A stretch of DNA of 64,000 nucleotides, taken from NCBI GenBank assembly GCA_024516155.1, contig JAJJXM010000016.1:861501-925500 (forward strand), given 5' to 3'. The stretch's first letter is position 1; every line of letters starts with the position of its first letter. The notes beneath the pieces are model-generated. The model searched no databases, was not told the DNA's origin, and was given only the letters and a program-made list of their open reading frames with translations. Source of the DNA: Pyronema omphalodes (Eukaryota; Ascomycota; Pezizomycetes; Pezizales; Pyronemataceae). Shown here one piece after another: positions 46,282 through 59,324 of the stretch. The translations under genes were made by a program, and so were the position numbers.

Positions 46282-48962
46282 ATGTCAGTTACAACTATGC
46301 TTGCACCGTCGGCGAGAAACTCGGCGTCATCAACCTCGTCGGGATTTGTACCGGTATCTAGACAAAACACAATAGGCTCCAATGATGGCGCAACAAGATC
46401 GGTCAGGGCCTCAAAGAGGTACAGTGTTACAGCGCTGTACCTGTCCATGTCGGCGCAGGATAGGGATTTAGAGATTGAAGATGAGCTTGCGAGAGGTACG
46501 AGCTAATAACTCCCTTTACGCTGGTCCTTCTAACACCTAGTAGTACAAAAGATTCTGCGCGACCTTAAGAGCAAAATCTCATCGCAATCCAAAAAGAACT
46601 TTGTCCTCGAGAAGGATGTGAGGTATTTGGATTCGCGAATCGCCTTGTTGATTCAGAACAGAATGGCGCTGGAGGAGGTGAGCTTGGCTACTACTTGGGA
46701 TAGGGGGCGCAGCTGACATTGGATAGCAAAACGAAGTAGCGAGCCATTTCGACGAGTCGGCGGAGGTTGAGGGCGGTACCTTTCCCAACGATCAAAAGAC
46801 GCAGTCCTACGGAAACTTGTTCTACTTGCTACAGTCGGAGCCTAGACATATCGCCGCGCTATGTCGGTGTGTCTCTATGGCGGAGATTGACTCGTTATTG
46901 CAGACGGTCATGTTTACCATCTACGGAAACCAGTATGAGAGTCGTGAGGAGCACTTGCTACTTACTATGTTCCAGTCGGTTTTGTCTGCGCAGTTCGAAA
47001 CTACACCGGAATACTCCTCCCTCCTCCGAGCAAATACCCCCGTGTCTAGAATGATGACGACATATACGCGACGAGGTCCTGGACAGAGTTATCTCAAGGT
47101 TGTACTTGCTAAACAGATTAACAATCTGATTGAACACAAGGATCTCAACTTGGAGATTAACCCCTTGAAAGTTTACGAGCAAATGATCAAGAATGTCGAG
47201 GAGGATACTGGATCGCTACCGGAGAATCTTCCCCGCAGTGTTTCTGCGGAAGATGCTGCAGAAAACCCGCAGGTGCAGGCTATCATTGAACCTCGTTTGA
47301 CCATGCTTATGGAGATTGCCAATACCTTTTTGGCAACCATTATCGAAAACCTCGAAGAGACTCCATACGGTATTAGGTGGATTTGCAAGCAGATTAGATC
47401 GCTCACCAGAAGAAAATACCCCGATGCCAAGGACCACATAATCTGTACTTTGATTGGAGGATTCTTCTTTTTGCGATTCTTGAACCCGGCAATCGTCACT
47501 CCTAGATCATACATGTTGATTGACAGCGTCCCATCGGAGCACCCTAGGAGAACATTGACTTTGATTGCCAAGATGCTTCAGAACCTGGCCAACAAGCCAT
47601 CATATGCAAAGGAGCCATACATGGCCCGTCTTGCGCCGTTTGTTTCAAACAACAAGACTAGAATCAATAAGTTTTTGAACGACCTTTGTGAGGTTGGAGA
47701 TTTTTACGAATCATTGGAAATGGACAACTATGTTGCGCTCTCTAAGAAGGACCTCGAGTTAAACATTACCTTGAACGAAGTCTACGCTACACATGCGTTG
47801 TTGGAAAAGCACTCTGCTGAGTTGGTGAGAATTGAGAACATGTGGTGATTTTTTGAATGACAAAAGCTAATAATATCACAGTTAAAAGGAAGAGACACTA
47901 GCCACTTGAAGATTCTTTTGGAGGAGCTTGGAGCCGCACCACCGCAGGTACCACGAAAGGAGAACAGAGCCATCGACCTACCGCTATTCAGCAGATGGGA
48001 AGGAAACATCGATGATTTATCAGCCGCCTTGGATATCACACAGGAGGACGTTTTCTTTATGGAGGCCAAGTCGATATTCGTGCAACTATTACGAACACTC
48101 CCTGCGACCTCGGCTGCTGCTCGACGACCTCTCAACCTTCGCAAGATTGGAGACACCGCAACAACAATGAAGGATATGGGAATGTTCCGTAAGGGAATGC
48201 GCGGATTGGAGCTTCTCAACCAGCTCCAAGAATTAGGCGTTATTTCCGATCAGGACAACTTTATGATTCTCCGTGAGGAAATCGAACAGGAACTTGTCCA
48301 TTTAGGATCCCTAAAGGAGAAGGTCATGGAGGAAACCAAAAAACTTGAGGAGGTCTACAAAACTATCCGCGATCACAATGCGTACCTCGTATCACAGTTG
48401 GAGACGTACAAGAGCTACTTGCACAACGTTCGAAGCCAATCGGAGGGAAAGCAGAGAAACGCCGGCGGAAAGCAACAGAAGCCACAGGTGTTGGGACCGT
48501 ACAAGTTTACCCATCAACAATTGGAAAAAGAGGGTGTAATCCAAAAGAGTAACGTACCAGACAATCGGTATGTCTCCACTCCGGCCTCTCCTGATAATTT
48601 GAATTAAAAAAAAAAACAAAAACAAAAAAAAACCATAAAAAAAACATTTCTAATTCTTATAATTTGGCAGTCGCGCGAATATCTTTTTCAATATTACGTC
48701 GCCAATGCCGGGAACATTTGTAATCTCATTACACTACAAAGGTCCGCCCCTTTCTCAAGAAAGTGTGAATCCAGCTCATGAAGACTGTGATCCCGATATA
48801 GGACGGAATAGAGGCCTCCTTGAACTCGATTTGAAATTAGATGATTTGCTCGAAATGCAGCAGAATAATCATGACGAATTGGATCTCGAATACGTTCAAT
48901 TCAACGTTCCGAAAGTTCTTGCACTTTTGAACAGACGGTTTGCTAGGAAAAAGAATTGGTAG
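46282..48962 (+). CDS. gapA: Ras GTPase-activating protein (GapA/Gap1 type)
   Basis: Six exons (46282-46495, 46544-46677, 46727-47824, 47882-48567, 48671-48741, 48802-48962) join to 787 residues. The start [13 protein letters not shown] is the first ATG in a frame that is open further upstream. The protein accelerates GTP hydrolysis by Ras, limiting Ras signalling at polarised growth sites. The RasGAP domain spans about residues 150-480: arginine-finger segment [12 protein letters not shown] near 214 and the [20 protein letters not shown] block near 360. The RasGAP C-terminal domain (shared with IQGAPs) spans about 550-780, with [20 protein letters not shown] and [19 protein letters not shown], ending [20 protein letters not shown]. 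Intron 3 (47825-47881) uses gtgaga and a gctaataat branch. The last intron (gtccgc...atatag, 60 nt) is frame-neutral and stop-free, so retention is possible. Confidence 0.93.
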
Positions 48963-49993
48963 GCGGCAAAGTGAGTGGATGCGACGAGTGTCTACGAACT
49001 TGGCACCGAGCTATAGCGAACCGAGTAACGAAAGCGAGCATATGATCGAGTGCCTGAGATTTCGGCGGATTTCGATATGGATCACATCACGTTAATTATA
49101 TCAGTCGGGTACAAACGGACCTGATGTGACTTGTTGGGTGGCAACCTTTTTTTTTCTTTTCTCTTTTCTTTTCCTTTTTTTAGTCTATGCGTGCTGTATC
49201 AAATTTGCTTTTTTATTGCGTTGGGGAGTTTATTGTTTTTTTTTTCTTTTGCCTTTCAGATTCTTCAATTTGCTGTTTTTTCATGTCGATTTTCTTTTTT
49301 TTTTTCGTTTTTTTAAACAACACTGTACTTTTTTTTTTCTCTTTTTTTCTTTTGCTAAGTTGAATGGTTGGGCTGGATGGTTGGGATATATTCTGATACT
49401 ATTAAGAGTAATTGATGGGCTGTGGCGAGCGAGCGGGTATGCAAGAAGAAGCAGCAGAAGCAGCAGCAGCAGAAGAAGAAGACGCATGACAACAACAAGA
49501 AGAAGAAGAAGATGTGAGGGGGATGTATAATTGCATACGTATCCACCGACCCGCTGCCGCCGCCGAAGAAGAAGAAGAAGAGGCAGAGAAAGAAAGGATC
49601 AATGCAGCAGGATCAATGCAAATGGATACACATACATACATACATACCCAAAGTGTATTTGCAAACACATACATACAAGAGAAGGAATGGGAGAGTGCAG
49701 GTCACTGTGGTCTGTGGTTAGTTTTTCTTGAAACCGTTGATTTCAAAACAAAAAACGGTACTGGGAAACTTGGTCTATATGGTTGGTAATAACAGATTCT
49801 GGTGAATTGGTGAAATATATGATTGGTGATGATGTGATATGCTTGTGCAAAGTGAGTGAAGTGGAATATATCATTGGTTACTCTTTTCCCTTTGAATTGG
49901 AAATAACCCTGTACGCCTACGCCCCAAACCCCAAAAAACCCCCGTAGGAAAATCTCCGACCTGCACCCCATACATACCTACCTACATACAAAC

Positions 49994-50039
49994 CTCTATA
50001 ATCTATAATCTATAATCTATAATCTATAATCCATAATCC
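49994..50039. repeat. 7-bp tandem repeat (tataatc)
   Basis: About six copies of tataatc ending in ccataatcc variants, closely followed by three gccatgt heptamers at about 50066-50090. Confidence 0.9.
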
Positions 50040-50187
50040 GCAATCTCCGAGATCGTAGCATCTATATGCCATGTGCCATGTGCCATGTGTTTCCTTGGTT
50101 TATGGAATTGGAACTCTCAGACTTCAGATGTAAGCGTTGCTTTTAATTTACTTGGGAGACTTGGGCTTTGGCTTTGTTACTTTGCTG

Positions 50188-50461
50188 GGGACTGGGGACT
50201 GGGGATTGGGGATTGGGGATTGGGGATTGGGGATTGGGATTGGGGATTGGGGATTGGGGATTGGGGATTGGGGATTGGGGATTGGGGATTGGGGATTGGG
50301 GATTGGGATTGGGGATTGGGGATTGGGGATTCGGGATTGGGGATTGGGGATTGGGGATTGGGGATTGGGGATTGGGATTGGGGATTGGGGATTGGGGATT
50401 GGGGATTGGGGATTGGGGATTGGGGATTGGGGATTGGGGATTGGGGATTGGGGATTGGGGG
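50188..50461. repeat. GGGGATT heptamer array, about 39 copies
   Basis: An uninterrupted array of ggggatt with two ggggact copies at the left edge, one cgggatt variant near 50330, and 6-bp gggatt copies at intervals (about 50238, 50308, 50378). Every frame on both strands is open because seven is not a multiple of three and the unit holds no stop, so the overlapping frames are artefacts. The strand has dense G4 runs. Confidence 0.95.
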
Positions 50462-51187
50462 ACAATGCACTGTTGCACTATGTATACTATGCACTATGTA
50501 CTAAACGGAATAATATATACGTAGCACTAAAAAGAATGAACTTGGGATTCGGTGTTAAGTATTGGATTCGTGATGTGTAGTACCTAGAGCCCAGTACCTA
50601 GAAAGATCAGTACCCAGACGGAAAGAATTCAGCATCACCCAGCACCACCCAGCAAGCACCTATGTAGGAGAAAGGAGCCAGCACTAGGAAATAAGCAACC
50701 CAGCACCTAAAATCCAGAATCCAGAATCCAGAACTGAGAACTCAGAACTTTAGAAGCTGGCAAGAAAATTAGAAGCAGGATGAGGCTTCGAGACCAGAGC
50801 TTCGAGCTGGGTGCTTGGAGCTGAGCTTGGTGCTTGGAGCTGGGTGTCTGGAGCTGGGTGTTTGGTGCTTGGTGTCTGTGCGGTACAGGGTAGAGAAAGA
50901 TTATGACTGTATATAGAGACTAGAGACTAGAGACTAGAGGTCTATGGCTAGGCTAGGCCGCTGGGTTAGGCTGGGTTTGGGGTTCGAGAAAGTATCATAA
51001 GAAGAAGAAGAAGAAATGGAATGGTGATGGTAATGGAGGGGGTTGCAATGAAGAATTTTTGGGTTCATGTTTATGTTCATGTGGGTGGTTATGTGGGTGG
51101 TTATGTGGGTGGTGATGTGGATCTAAGATCAAGACTTAATACGCGGGTCTTGGGTCTGGGATTGTTTTTGGCGGCTTTGGCTGATTG

Positions 51188-51513
51188 TGGTTTTACGGTT
51201 TTATGGTTTTATGGTTTTATGGTTATGGTTTATGGTTTTATGGTTTTATGGTTTTATGGTTTTATGGTTTTATGGTTTTATGGTTTTATGGTTTTATGGT
51301 TTTATGGTTTTATGGTTTTATGGTTTTATGGTTTATGGTTTTATGGTTTTATGGTTTTATGGTTTTATGGTTTTATGGTTTTATGGTTTTATGGTTTTAT
51401 GGTTTTATGGTTTTATGGTTTTATGGTTTTATGGTTTATGGTTTTATGGTTTTATGGTTTTATGGTTTATGGTTTTATGGTTTTATGGTTTTATGGTTTT
51501 ATGGTTTTATGGT
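51188..51513. repeat. TTTTATGGT nonamer array, about 36 copies
   Basis: Tandem ttttatggt with scattered 7-8-bp variants (tttatggt, ttatggt). A nine-base unit keeps all three plus-strand frames open (FYGFMVLWF-type peptides), so the long frame across 51021-51788 is a repeat artefact. Confidence 0.95.
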
Positions 51514-51620
51514 GTAAAATTTGGTATCGGTGTTGTAGACACTATAGTGTTGAATTAGAACGGGTGCTGAGAGAGGATGGTGAAGGGAGAGGGAATCTAA
51601 GGAATCGCCGGGGTGCTTGT

Positions 51621-51667
51621 GGGGGGGGGGGGGGGGGGGGGGATGGGGGGGGGGGGGGGGGGGGGGG
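51621..51667. repeat. Double poly(G) tract, G22-AT-G23
   Basis: G22 at 51621-51642, then at, then G23 at 51645-51667: 45 G in 47 nt, about 110 bp downstream of the nonamer array. Confidence 0.9.
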
Positions 51668-53392
51668 TTGTGACTTGGGTGAAATATACACCCTTACATC
51701 TATGGCAGAGAAAGTAACATGGGAGCTATATATCGAGGCAGGTGAGCTGGGTCTTGGAATACAAACGAAAGAAATAAAGATTGTGTGACAAGAAAGCTAT
51801 GAAGGATGATATTGACATGATTAATTCAATACACGTGGTAGCTGGTAACGTAGGAGATATATGAGGTGGTGACATCGTGGTTTATGCTTTATGGTGCCCA
51901 TACGATCTACAGACAGGGAATTTCCTACGGTTTTAGGGTATTAGGCATATGTATCGACGCGGCGTCTATGTACCTGCATGCTCCCCATGCACCTCGTGGA
52001 AGCTGGGGTTGGGCTTGTGATGATGGTGTAGTTAGCTTTTGGAAGTGTTTGGGTTTCGGCTGGCTTAAAGGGGGGTGGCGGTTATGTTTATAGGTGAAGG
52101 AATTGGGATGAAGGAATTGAGATGGATGGTGATAAGGCATTAGCTTTTGTTTCTCCTTCCTTCGGATGATTGGTAAATATCCGTCGGAGCAGAGTGCACG
52201 TGAAAATCAGAGAATTGGGGAAGTAATGACTCTTTTCTATCTATTTGAAACAAGCATGGGAATTTATCATCCCTGGATCGTGACTCGGAATTAATTTGAA
52301 ATCTAGTAATGGGTCTTGGAATGTTCGATGACTGGAGAACGTTTTGGTGTAGTAGATGAACCTGGTTGTAAAGGTTTCATCATTTGTTTCATCGGTTTTG
52401 GGAGCTCACCAGCTGTAGCTTCCTTACCACACCTGAGCTTTGCTGTGCTTTGCTGCGCTTTGTGGGGCTTAATTAGCTCTCGCTACGTTGAAGCTTGCAG
52501 CTTATAGATCCTTACGTACGTTAGAAAACTTTAACCCCGATTTCAACCAGGACTGTCCAGTCCAGCGGCCAGCCGGTGCTAGCCGGAGTCGTGTGCTTCC
52601 GGGGTTCGGCGTTCTTCCGATGACCAAAACTCCGATGAATGGTTCCTGATTCCCTGACAAGCGAAACTCCGAAGCGTGGTGCACAGACCATCAGACCCGA
52701 AGGGGTTAAAGCCAATGCCATGCACTATGGAGTTGCCAACAGGGTTCAGCTATGGTGTAAGACACTTAGTCCAGGGTAATGTCTTGGCTAAGCTTGGCAG
52801 ATGATCGAGTTGCAATTCACCTTTACCGAGCATCGAGTGATGGGCAATGATTCATTATGTACGGCATCATGTAAGGTCACTCGCGATAATTTTGCCTCAG
52901 ACCCCTGTCACGCTACATAGCTACATACTTTAAAGCTCCAGCAGAGCCGCAACAACTGAACGCGGGCACGCGTCAACCCCGCGCTACTACAGTTAACAGT
53001 GGAAGTTCAACGCACCCCGCCGGTTTAGACACGAGATTCTGCCATAACCAATACCCCGCTTTCTTTACACCTTCACCGTCAACTTCATTACACTTTCGGT
53101 AGTTTTATTACACCTTCATTTACCTAGGGTATCCTTCATAATCTCATCAATTGGTTCAATTGAAAGAACGATACTGATACGGTACAGCTACGATTTCAAC
53201 AGAATTACACCCGCACCGACTTCAACCGCTTTGCATTCTTTGCAATCTTTTCTGCTACGATTCTTAGACGATCCTCCTCACGACTTTACACGATTCCAAT
53301 CCGCTTCCTACGACCCAACTTCGTTTCCTACAAAATATCCATCCCCGAGTCCATGATCACCGGCCTCTGATCTACCAAACCGTCATAACGCA

Positions 53393-56300
53393 ATGGCACG
53401 CGTCGCCAGTCTCGGCCTACACACGCCTACCGCCCTAAGCTACTGCTTCACCGAGAAGCTTCTACCCGACCCACCGCCACCTGATTCCTATCAGTGGACC
53501 ACCGGTCTTCCACACGAAGAGCTTCTCGTTATTAAACACGCTGTCATTTGGTCACAAGGCGGTGTAATTCGTCGAGTATTTCGTTACGAGGTGGAAAAAG
53601 AACCCGTTATTCAAGCGCTCTTGGTTTGGTTCCCTTCTGATGAACCGGTTGGTGCGTCTAATGGACCCCAGAGTAATGGTCTAGATGAGGATGACGAGAG
53701 AGTTACTTATTATAATGGGTTTCCTGAAGGAAATAAAAGGACACCAAACTGGAATGATGGTGAACATAAAGCCAAGAAGAGGGTTAATACTTGGAATAAT
53801 GAAAGACGATCGTATGCAAACCAGCTTGGAAGCTTCCCTAAAGCTTTTGGGGGGAACAGAGGGGCGGCAGTCATGCAGGACGACGAGGAGGAAGAGGAAG
53901 AGGGGGCGAAAGGCCTGGCGAGAGCGCTCGTGGTTTTTCTGAAGGGACAGACTTATGTCTACTTTTTGAGCGGTGTGATGCATGTTGTCAGACTGCCTTT
54001 TGAGATTGATTATGCGGTTCCATCATCCCATGGACTTATTCTGCAGAGAAAGTTTATGGAGCTTCCTTCGCCGCCGAAGTTCTCTATGGGAAACGCTTAT
54101 ACTGCGAGACCCCCGAATTTGGGTAGGGATAGACAGACGCTCTTTACTCTGACGGATCCTTTATCAGAACCCGGATTGGTCATTACGAGTAACAACCTCC
54201 CATGTGATGGAAAGATTCTCTACATCTCACCGTCCTCGGAACTAAGCATGGAAGGAGATGACGTCTCCGGAAAGACACCGGCCACATATCCAGAAGTCAT
54301 TTTTGCGGTTACCTACCACGCCGAAGAAAACCAAGTAGTTGTCTGGCAGGTCCGCTATGTTCCACAAGACAGACCAATTAACACCCAGCGCCGACCACAA
54401 TCCTCTCATGGCCGCAGTATGTCACTCCGACGCTCTTCTTTCGGCACCAACACCGGTGCCACAACCCCAATCGGTGGGCTTAATGGATCACTTCAGTCAT
54501 CACTCGCTGCCTCGATGTCTTCCAAACCAATGCGCGATTCACTAGGGCCCGGGGATATTTCATCTTTCAATATTCTGGGTGAAGACTTTGAGACTATGGG
54601 AAAGAGGAGATCGTCTAGAAGGGTTTCTTCCATGATGGCCAGATCTGATTTGGCTGGAGGCCATGAGGCAAGTCAGAGATTCTCTGATGTTTCTAGTTCT
54701 ATTGGTCCTTCATTTGGAGGACCACCTGCACCGCCCCCGTCCGTTAGGTTGGAAGATACCGGGGATGATCTGTTAAATGAGCTCAACATGGGGAATCTGG
54801 GAATTCACAACATGGACGATGGCCAGTACGATGGAGGTGGGTTCAAGCATGAGATGGTTATGCATAGACTAGACTCCTTCCCATGCACACTCACTCCGGA
54901 AGAAGCACAAAATGCGACGGGACAAAACGGGTTGTTGCATGTATTTACCCTAAGAGACCCACCATCGGTCTCGGCCGCCATAGTAGCCGGCAAAGACTCA
55001 CCAGGGAAGCGGGTAGTGTTGTTTTTTGTCAACAGAAAAGAACACAGCTTTTTACAGCTCACATACAATATCCAAATCCACTCAAACATTCCGAAAAGTT
55101 ATTCCCGAAAATCGTCAGCAAAGCATGGAGCCGGACCGGCGGCGATGGGCTATACACCGGTGATGGTTGATAAGTTTTACAGAAATGATGTACTCGATGG
55201 GATCAAGATCCAGGATGGCGGTGTTCAGAAAATAGTAATTCTCACCGAGGATGGAAAGTTTTCCCTTTATTCACCCTGGACGAATTTAATGGATATTTAT
55301 CTTCCCCCGACGCTTGCTAGGTGGAATCCGAATGTTGTTGGGGCAGATGGAAGTAGGAGGGTGAGTCGGAAAAAAGATTTCACTAGAACTCTCAGTACAA
55401 GTCCTGAGAATTACAAGAGATTGGAATACCCAGAGCCTGGAGGACGATTCACGGTGCTGGATGGAAATAATGTACGCCATCGTATCAGCATTACATTGGC
55501 CCCTAGGGAATCGGCTACCAAGACTTGTCTAGAGACGTTGAGAATTATGTTGGGTGCTTCCACGGGGGTTACTGTTGGAGAATGGGTTTATACTACCTGG
55601 ATGACAGTTGTCAAGTATCTTCAGACTCGGGCGGACCCAGAAGCTTCAGTCTCACCACATGATGTTAAAGGAACCGCCCCAAAAGATGAGTGGAGAGCCT
55701 TCGTCATAACCATGTTCACGCTTGCCATCCCCGAGCTCCCAGAACCAAAACTACAGCCTAGGAAGAAGAGTGCGTTTGTTCGCAGCGCATCTATGGTAGC
55801 CGAAAGGGAATGGGAGGAATTCATTAGTCACGAAGGAGAATGGGGGCCCTCACCAGACTACCTTCGCAGTTCCGCCTGGCGATGGATGGCCGAAGAGATG
55901 GAGGAACGCCGTATGGGTCAAGCTACCCAGGCATCCACGAGAACTAGAAGTTCTCTTGGAGCAGCCTCGGCTGATGGTAGAATCTTGAATAAAACCGTTG
56001 TCGATTGCATTTCAGACGCTCGAGAGTTCCTTAGGAGTCCAACTGGAGAGACGCAAAGTGCGCTACTTGAAAATACCGGGCAAATACCGGAAATCAAGAG
56101 GACCGGTTTGGCGGTTTGTTTAGTCGCCCTCCATCTGCTCAGAGAGGAGTGGAAGTTAGACATTCTTATGGAGGGACCTACTAGACGGTTGGCACCGGTT
56201 TTGAGACAGATTGCATTATGGCTAGGATGGCAGAATTGGGCTGAAGATTACTGCCTGGAAGATGTTGAGATGACTGGCTGGCAGTATGACGAGAGTTGGT

Positions 56301-59300
56301 ACCCTTTATCTTGAATCAGGGACTCATTTGCTGATATGTTGTGTAGCCCGGCTTACTACGCCTAATCTTCCTGGAGAGCCGTTTAGTCCCCCGGATATCA
56401 TGCAATGGATTATATCATGCATCAAGGGCAAAGCGCCTGATCGGTTTACGGTTTTACAAGATATTGTCGCCCCTGTTGCAACCACTCCACAGAATAGTCA
56501 GTCATCAACACCGAGGAATCCATTCTCTCCACCGCCAGCACCTCCGGCACCTCCTGTACAGAAGGCGGTTTTTGCAAAGTTGACTCCCAGAACTAGAGTG
56601 ATTACAACGTTGTATACAACAATTGCTACTGCTGGAAAAACTGATGTCGATATTTGTGAAAAGATGGTGGAGCTGAATGTTACATTGGATAGCCTTCAGA
56701 GCTTGCCCGAGGGAGTCCAGGCAAGACTTCGCGAGGCCATTGCTAGATGCCAAGAGCAGCCACCGACGACCTGGGGAGTTACAGCCCTTGATCTGGTAGG
56801 AAGGAAGGATCTTCGGATGTTGATTGAGCCCGTCAAAGGAAGAAGAGAAACGGGAACACAATGGAAAGAAGCCACTAGTCACGAGGCTACTAAAGACATC
56901 CGTTCTATTTGCGACTCTACATTTGAAACGGAAACCATTGGAAGTTACGACCCAATGTCAGAACTGGACAGACAAGCTGTGTCTAAACTGTTATTCAAAG
57001 ACGACCGCAGAATCTACGAGGCTGGCAGGTTGCTCAAGTCAGACAAGCCGGCTGCTGCTAAATGCTTCCCCCAGCCACATTGGACGGAGCATGAAACTTT
57101 GGAACACTATAGGGAGATTGCTGCGAGAGTGGCTATGAGAACTCTGGCAGTACCAACTGGAAGGGGCCTTTTTCATTTCTCGTCCAGAATTCCATTGTTG
57201 ACGGAACGCTTCCCTGTCGTTGGATTTAACCTAAACTGTGTTATCAAACCGGCTGGAGCGACTGTTGCCGCAGAAAAGGCTTTGTATGTCGAAGAAAAGG
57301 TCTCTTGGGCATTCTTTCATGCTGGTGTTTCCGCTGGTGTCAGTATATCCCGCGATGCTAAGGAAATCGATACTTCCTGGATTGTATTCAACAAGCCTCC
57401 GGAACTCACCAATCGTCACGGAGGTTTCCTACTGGGATTGGGATTGAATGGACACCTGCGGAATATTGTGAAATGGCATGCCTACAACTACCTTACTCCC
57501 AAGCATCCCATGGTTTCTATCGGTTTGCTGCTCGGAATGTCGGCCAGTTTCTTAGGAACTATGGATGGAACTATCACTAGGCTATTGTCAGTTCACGTTA
57601 CTCGTCTACTACCAATCGGAAGTGCAGATCTCAATATAGCTCCATTAACGCAAACCGCCGGTGTCATGGGTATTGGCTTATTATATGCCAACACACAACA
57701 TCGCCGTATGAGTGAGATTATGCTCAGCGAGATTGAATACGTCGAAAGAGAAGACTCCTGTGTTCCTTCCGACACCCTGCGAGATGAAGGTTATCGTCTC
57801 GCCGCCGGATTTGCGTTGGGATTTATCAACCTTGGTTTCGGTGCCGATTTACGGGGATTGCATGATATGCGCCTTGTTGAGCGTCTCCTCGCTATTGCTG
57901 TAGGACCAAAGGAGGTTTCTATTGTTCACACCCTTGATAAGGCAACTGCTGGAGCGGCTATTGCGATTGCGCTTATCTACTTGAAGACGAACGACAAGTC
58001 GGTTGCGGATAAGGTTGATGTACCAGATACTGCTCATCTATTCGATGATGTTAGACCGGATATCTTTCTCCTAAGAACGGTGGCGAAGAATCTTATCATG
58101 TGGGATAAGATTCAGGGCTCCTTCGAATGGATTCGAGATAATCTCAGGCCATTCTTTAGATCCAGATATTTGATGAACACCATTCATGCTCTGGACAGTG
58201 AGGATTTGCCATTTTATAACATAATGGCGGGTCTTTGCTTTAGCGTTGCCTTGAGGTTTGCGGGAAGTGGAGATGAGAAGGTGAGGGACGTTCTGATTCA
58301 CTATTTGGATCAGTTCATTAGATTGGCCTCTATGCCTGGTAAGCATCCTTTATCTTGTTTCTCTTAGATCTTAACTAACTGCTCCATAGCTGTGAACCAT
58401 GATCAAAAACTTACCAAGACAACAATCCGCAACTGCCAAGACCTGTTAGCTCTGTCGGTGTCCACAGTAATGGCCGGAACTGGCGATATCGCCGTCTTCC
58501 GGCGTCTCCGTAAACTCCACGGCCGTGTCGAAGCAGATGTGCCATACGGATCACACCTTGCTACTCACCTAGCCATGGGAGTACTTTTCCTGGGCAGCGG
58601 AACTTTCACTTTTGGTACCAGTAACATCGCCATTGCTTCTTTACTTTGCGCATTTTATCCCCTCTTCCCAACTGGCCCTCTGGATAACAAGTCACATCTC
58701 CAAGCTCTTCGCCACCTCTGGGTTCTCGCCGTGGAGAATAGATGCATAGTCCCTCGTGATGTCGAAACTATGCGTCCAGTTCAGTTACCGATCACCATTG
58801 CCCTCAAAAATGGAGAGGAGATCAATAAACTAGCTCCATGCCTATTACCAGAATTGGACAGCATTGCCTCCGTCACTACAAATAGCTCAGAACACTGGAC
58901 TGTTGTTTTAGATTTCCTGAACTCTGAAGCTCATCGTGCCGGTTTCGACCGTAGCCAGAGTATCTTTGTACACCGACGAAGCGCACACGCATCTCAATCT
59001 ACTGTCTTCCAAGGATCTCTACAAGCACTCGATGAGAAAGAAAGCGATAAAGCACCCTTTGAATGGTTAGGAGAACTAGATGCATTCGCAGGATTGAACA
59101 AAACGGAAAAAGCATTAGTATTTAGAGGCGGAGAAGCAGGAGGTGGCGAATGTGTTGACCAGAGATTGGAATTGGAAGCGTCGATAAGAGCCGGATTGAA
59201 TAGGAATAGACTTAAGAATGTTGCGGCTGTACTGGCGAGAAGAGAAGATGAGAATAATTTGTGGTTTTCGGATGAGATGGTGGAGAATTTGAAGGCTATG

Positions 59301-59324
59301 GTTTGGGCTAAAGGCGGGAATTAG
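53393..59324 (+). CDS. bimE: Anaphase-promoting complex subunit 1 (Apc1/BimE)
   Basis: Three exons (53393-56294, 56347-58338, 58390-59324) encode 1942 residues, near the size of fungal BimE. Apc1 is the largest scaffold of the APC/C ubiquitin ligase that drives anaphase and mitotic exit. The N-terminal beta-propeller half begins MARVASLGLHTPTALSYCF and includes a disordered, Ser-rich, acidic insert (about residues 330-480), a likely phosphorylated loop. The proteasome/cyclosome (PC) repeats lie at about 1326-1705: GGFLLGLGLNGHLRNIVKWH, ALGFINLGFGADLRGLHD, HLAMGVLFLGSGTFTFGTSN. Intron 1 (52 nt, donor gttggt, acceptor gtgtag) is inferred from frame: it joins YDE to TRLTTPNLPGEPF, whereas unspliced sequence stops at 56314. 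Intron 2 (gtaagc...ctaactgctccatag) is clear. Confidence 0.93.

Larger units (their letters stand above)
48963..53392. other. 4.4-kb repeat-rich spacer, no gene recognised
   Basis: T-rich 3' flank (49140-49340), gaagaag/cagcag repeats (49445-49590), heptamer arrays, ggtgcttggagctgggtg units (50800-50880), long TTTTATGGT and G-run arrays, then apparently unique DNA (51700-53050) without coding signal, and a C/T-rich leader before the ATG at 53393. Confidence 0.6.

Noticed and set aside
50188..50461. Telomere or interstitial telomeric sequence
   Set aside because: The unit is GGGGATT, not the TTAGGG common in filamentous fungi, and ordinary genes lie on both sides; kept only as a repeat.
50073..50580. 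Overlapping open frames on both strands over the heptamer array
   Set aside because: A stop-free 7-bp unit opens all six frames at once, so the frames carry no coding information.
51021..51788. Long plus-strand open frame (255 codons) with a repetitive Phe/Trp/Met/Val peptide
   Set aside because: It is produced by the TTTTATGGT nonamer array and poly(G) tracts; all three plus-strand frames are open over the array, and no coding context flanks it.
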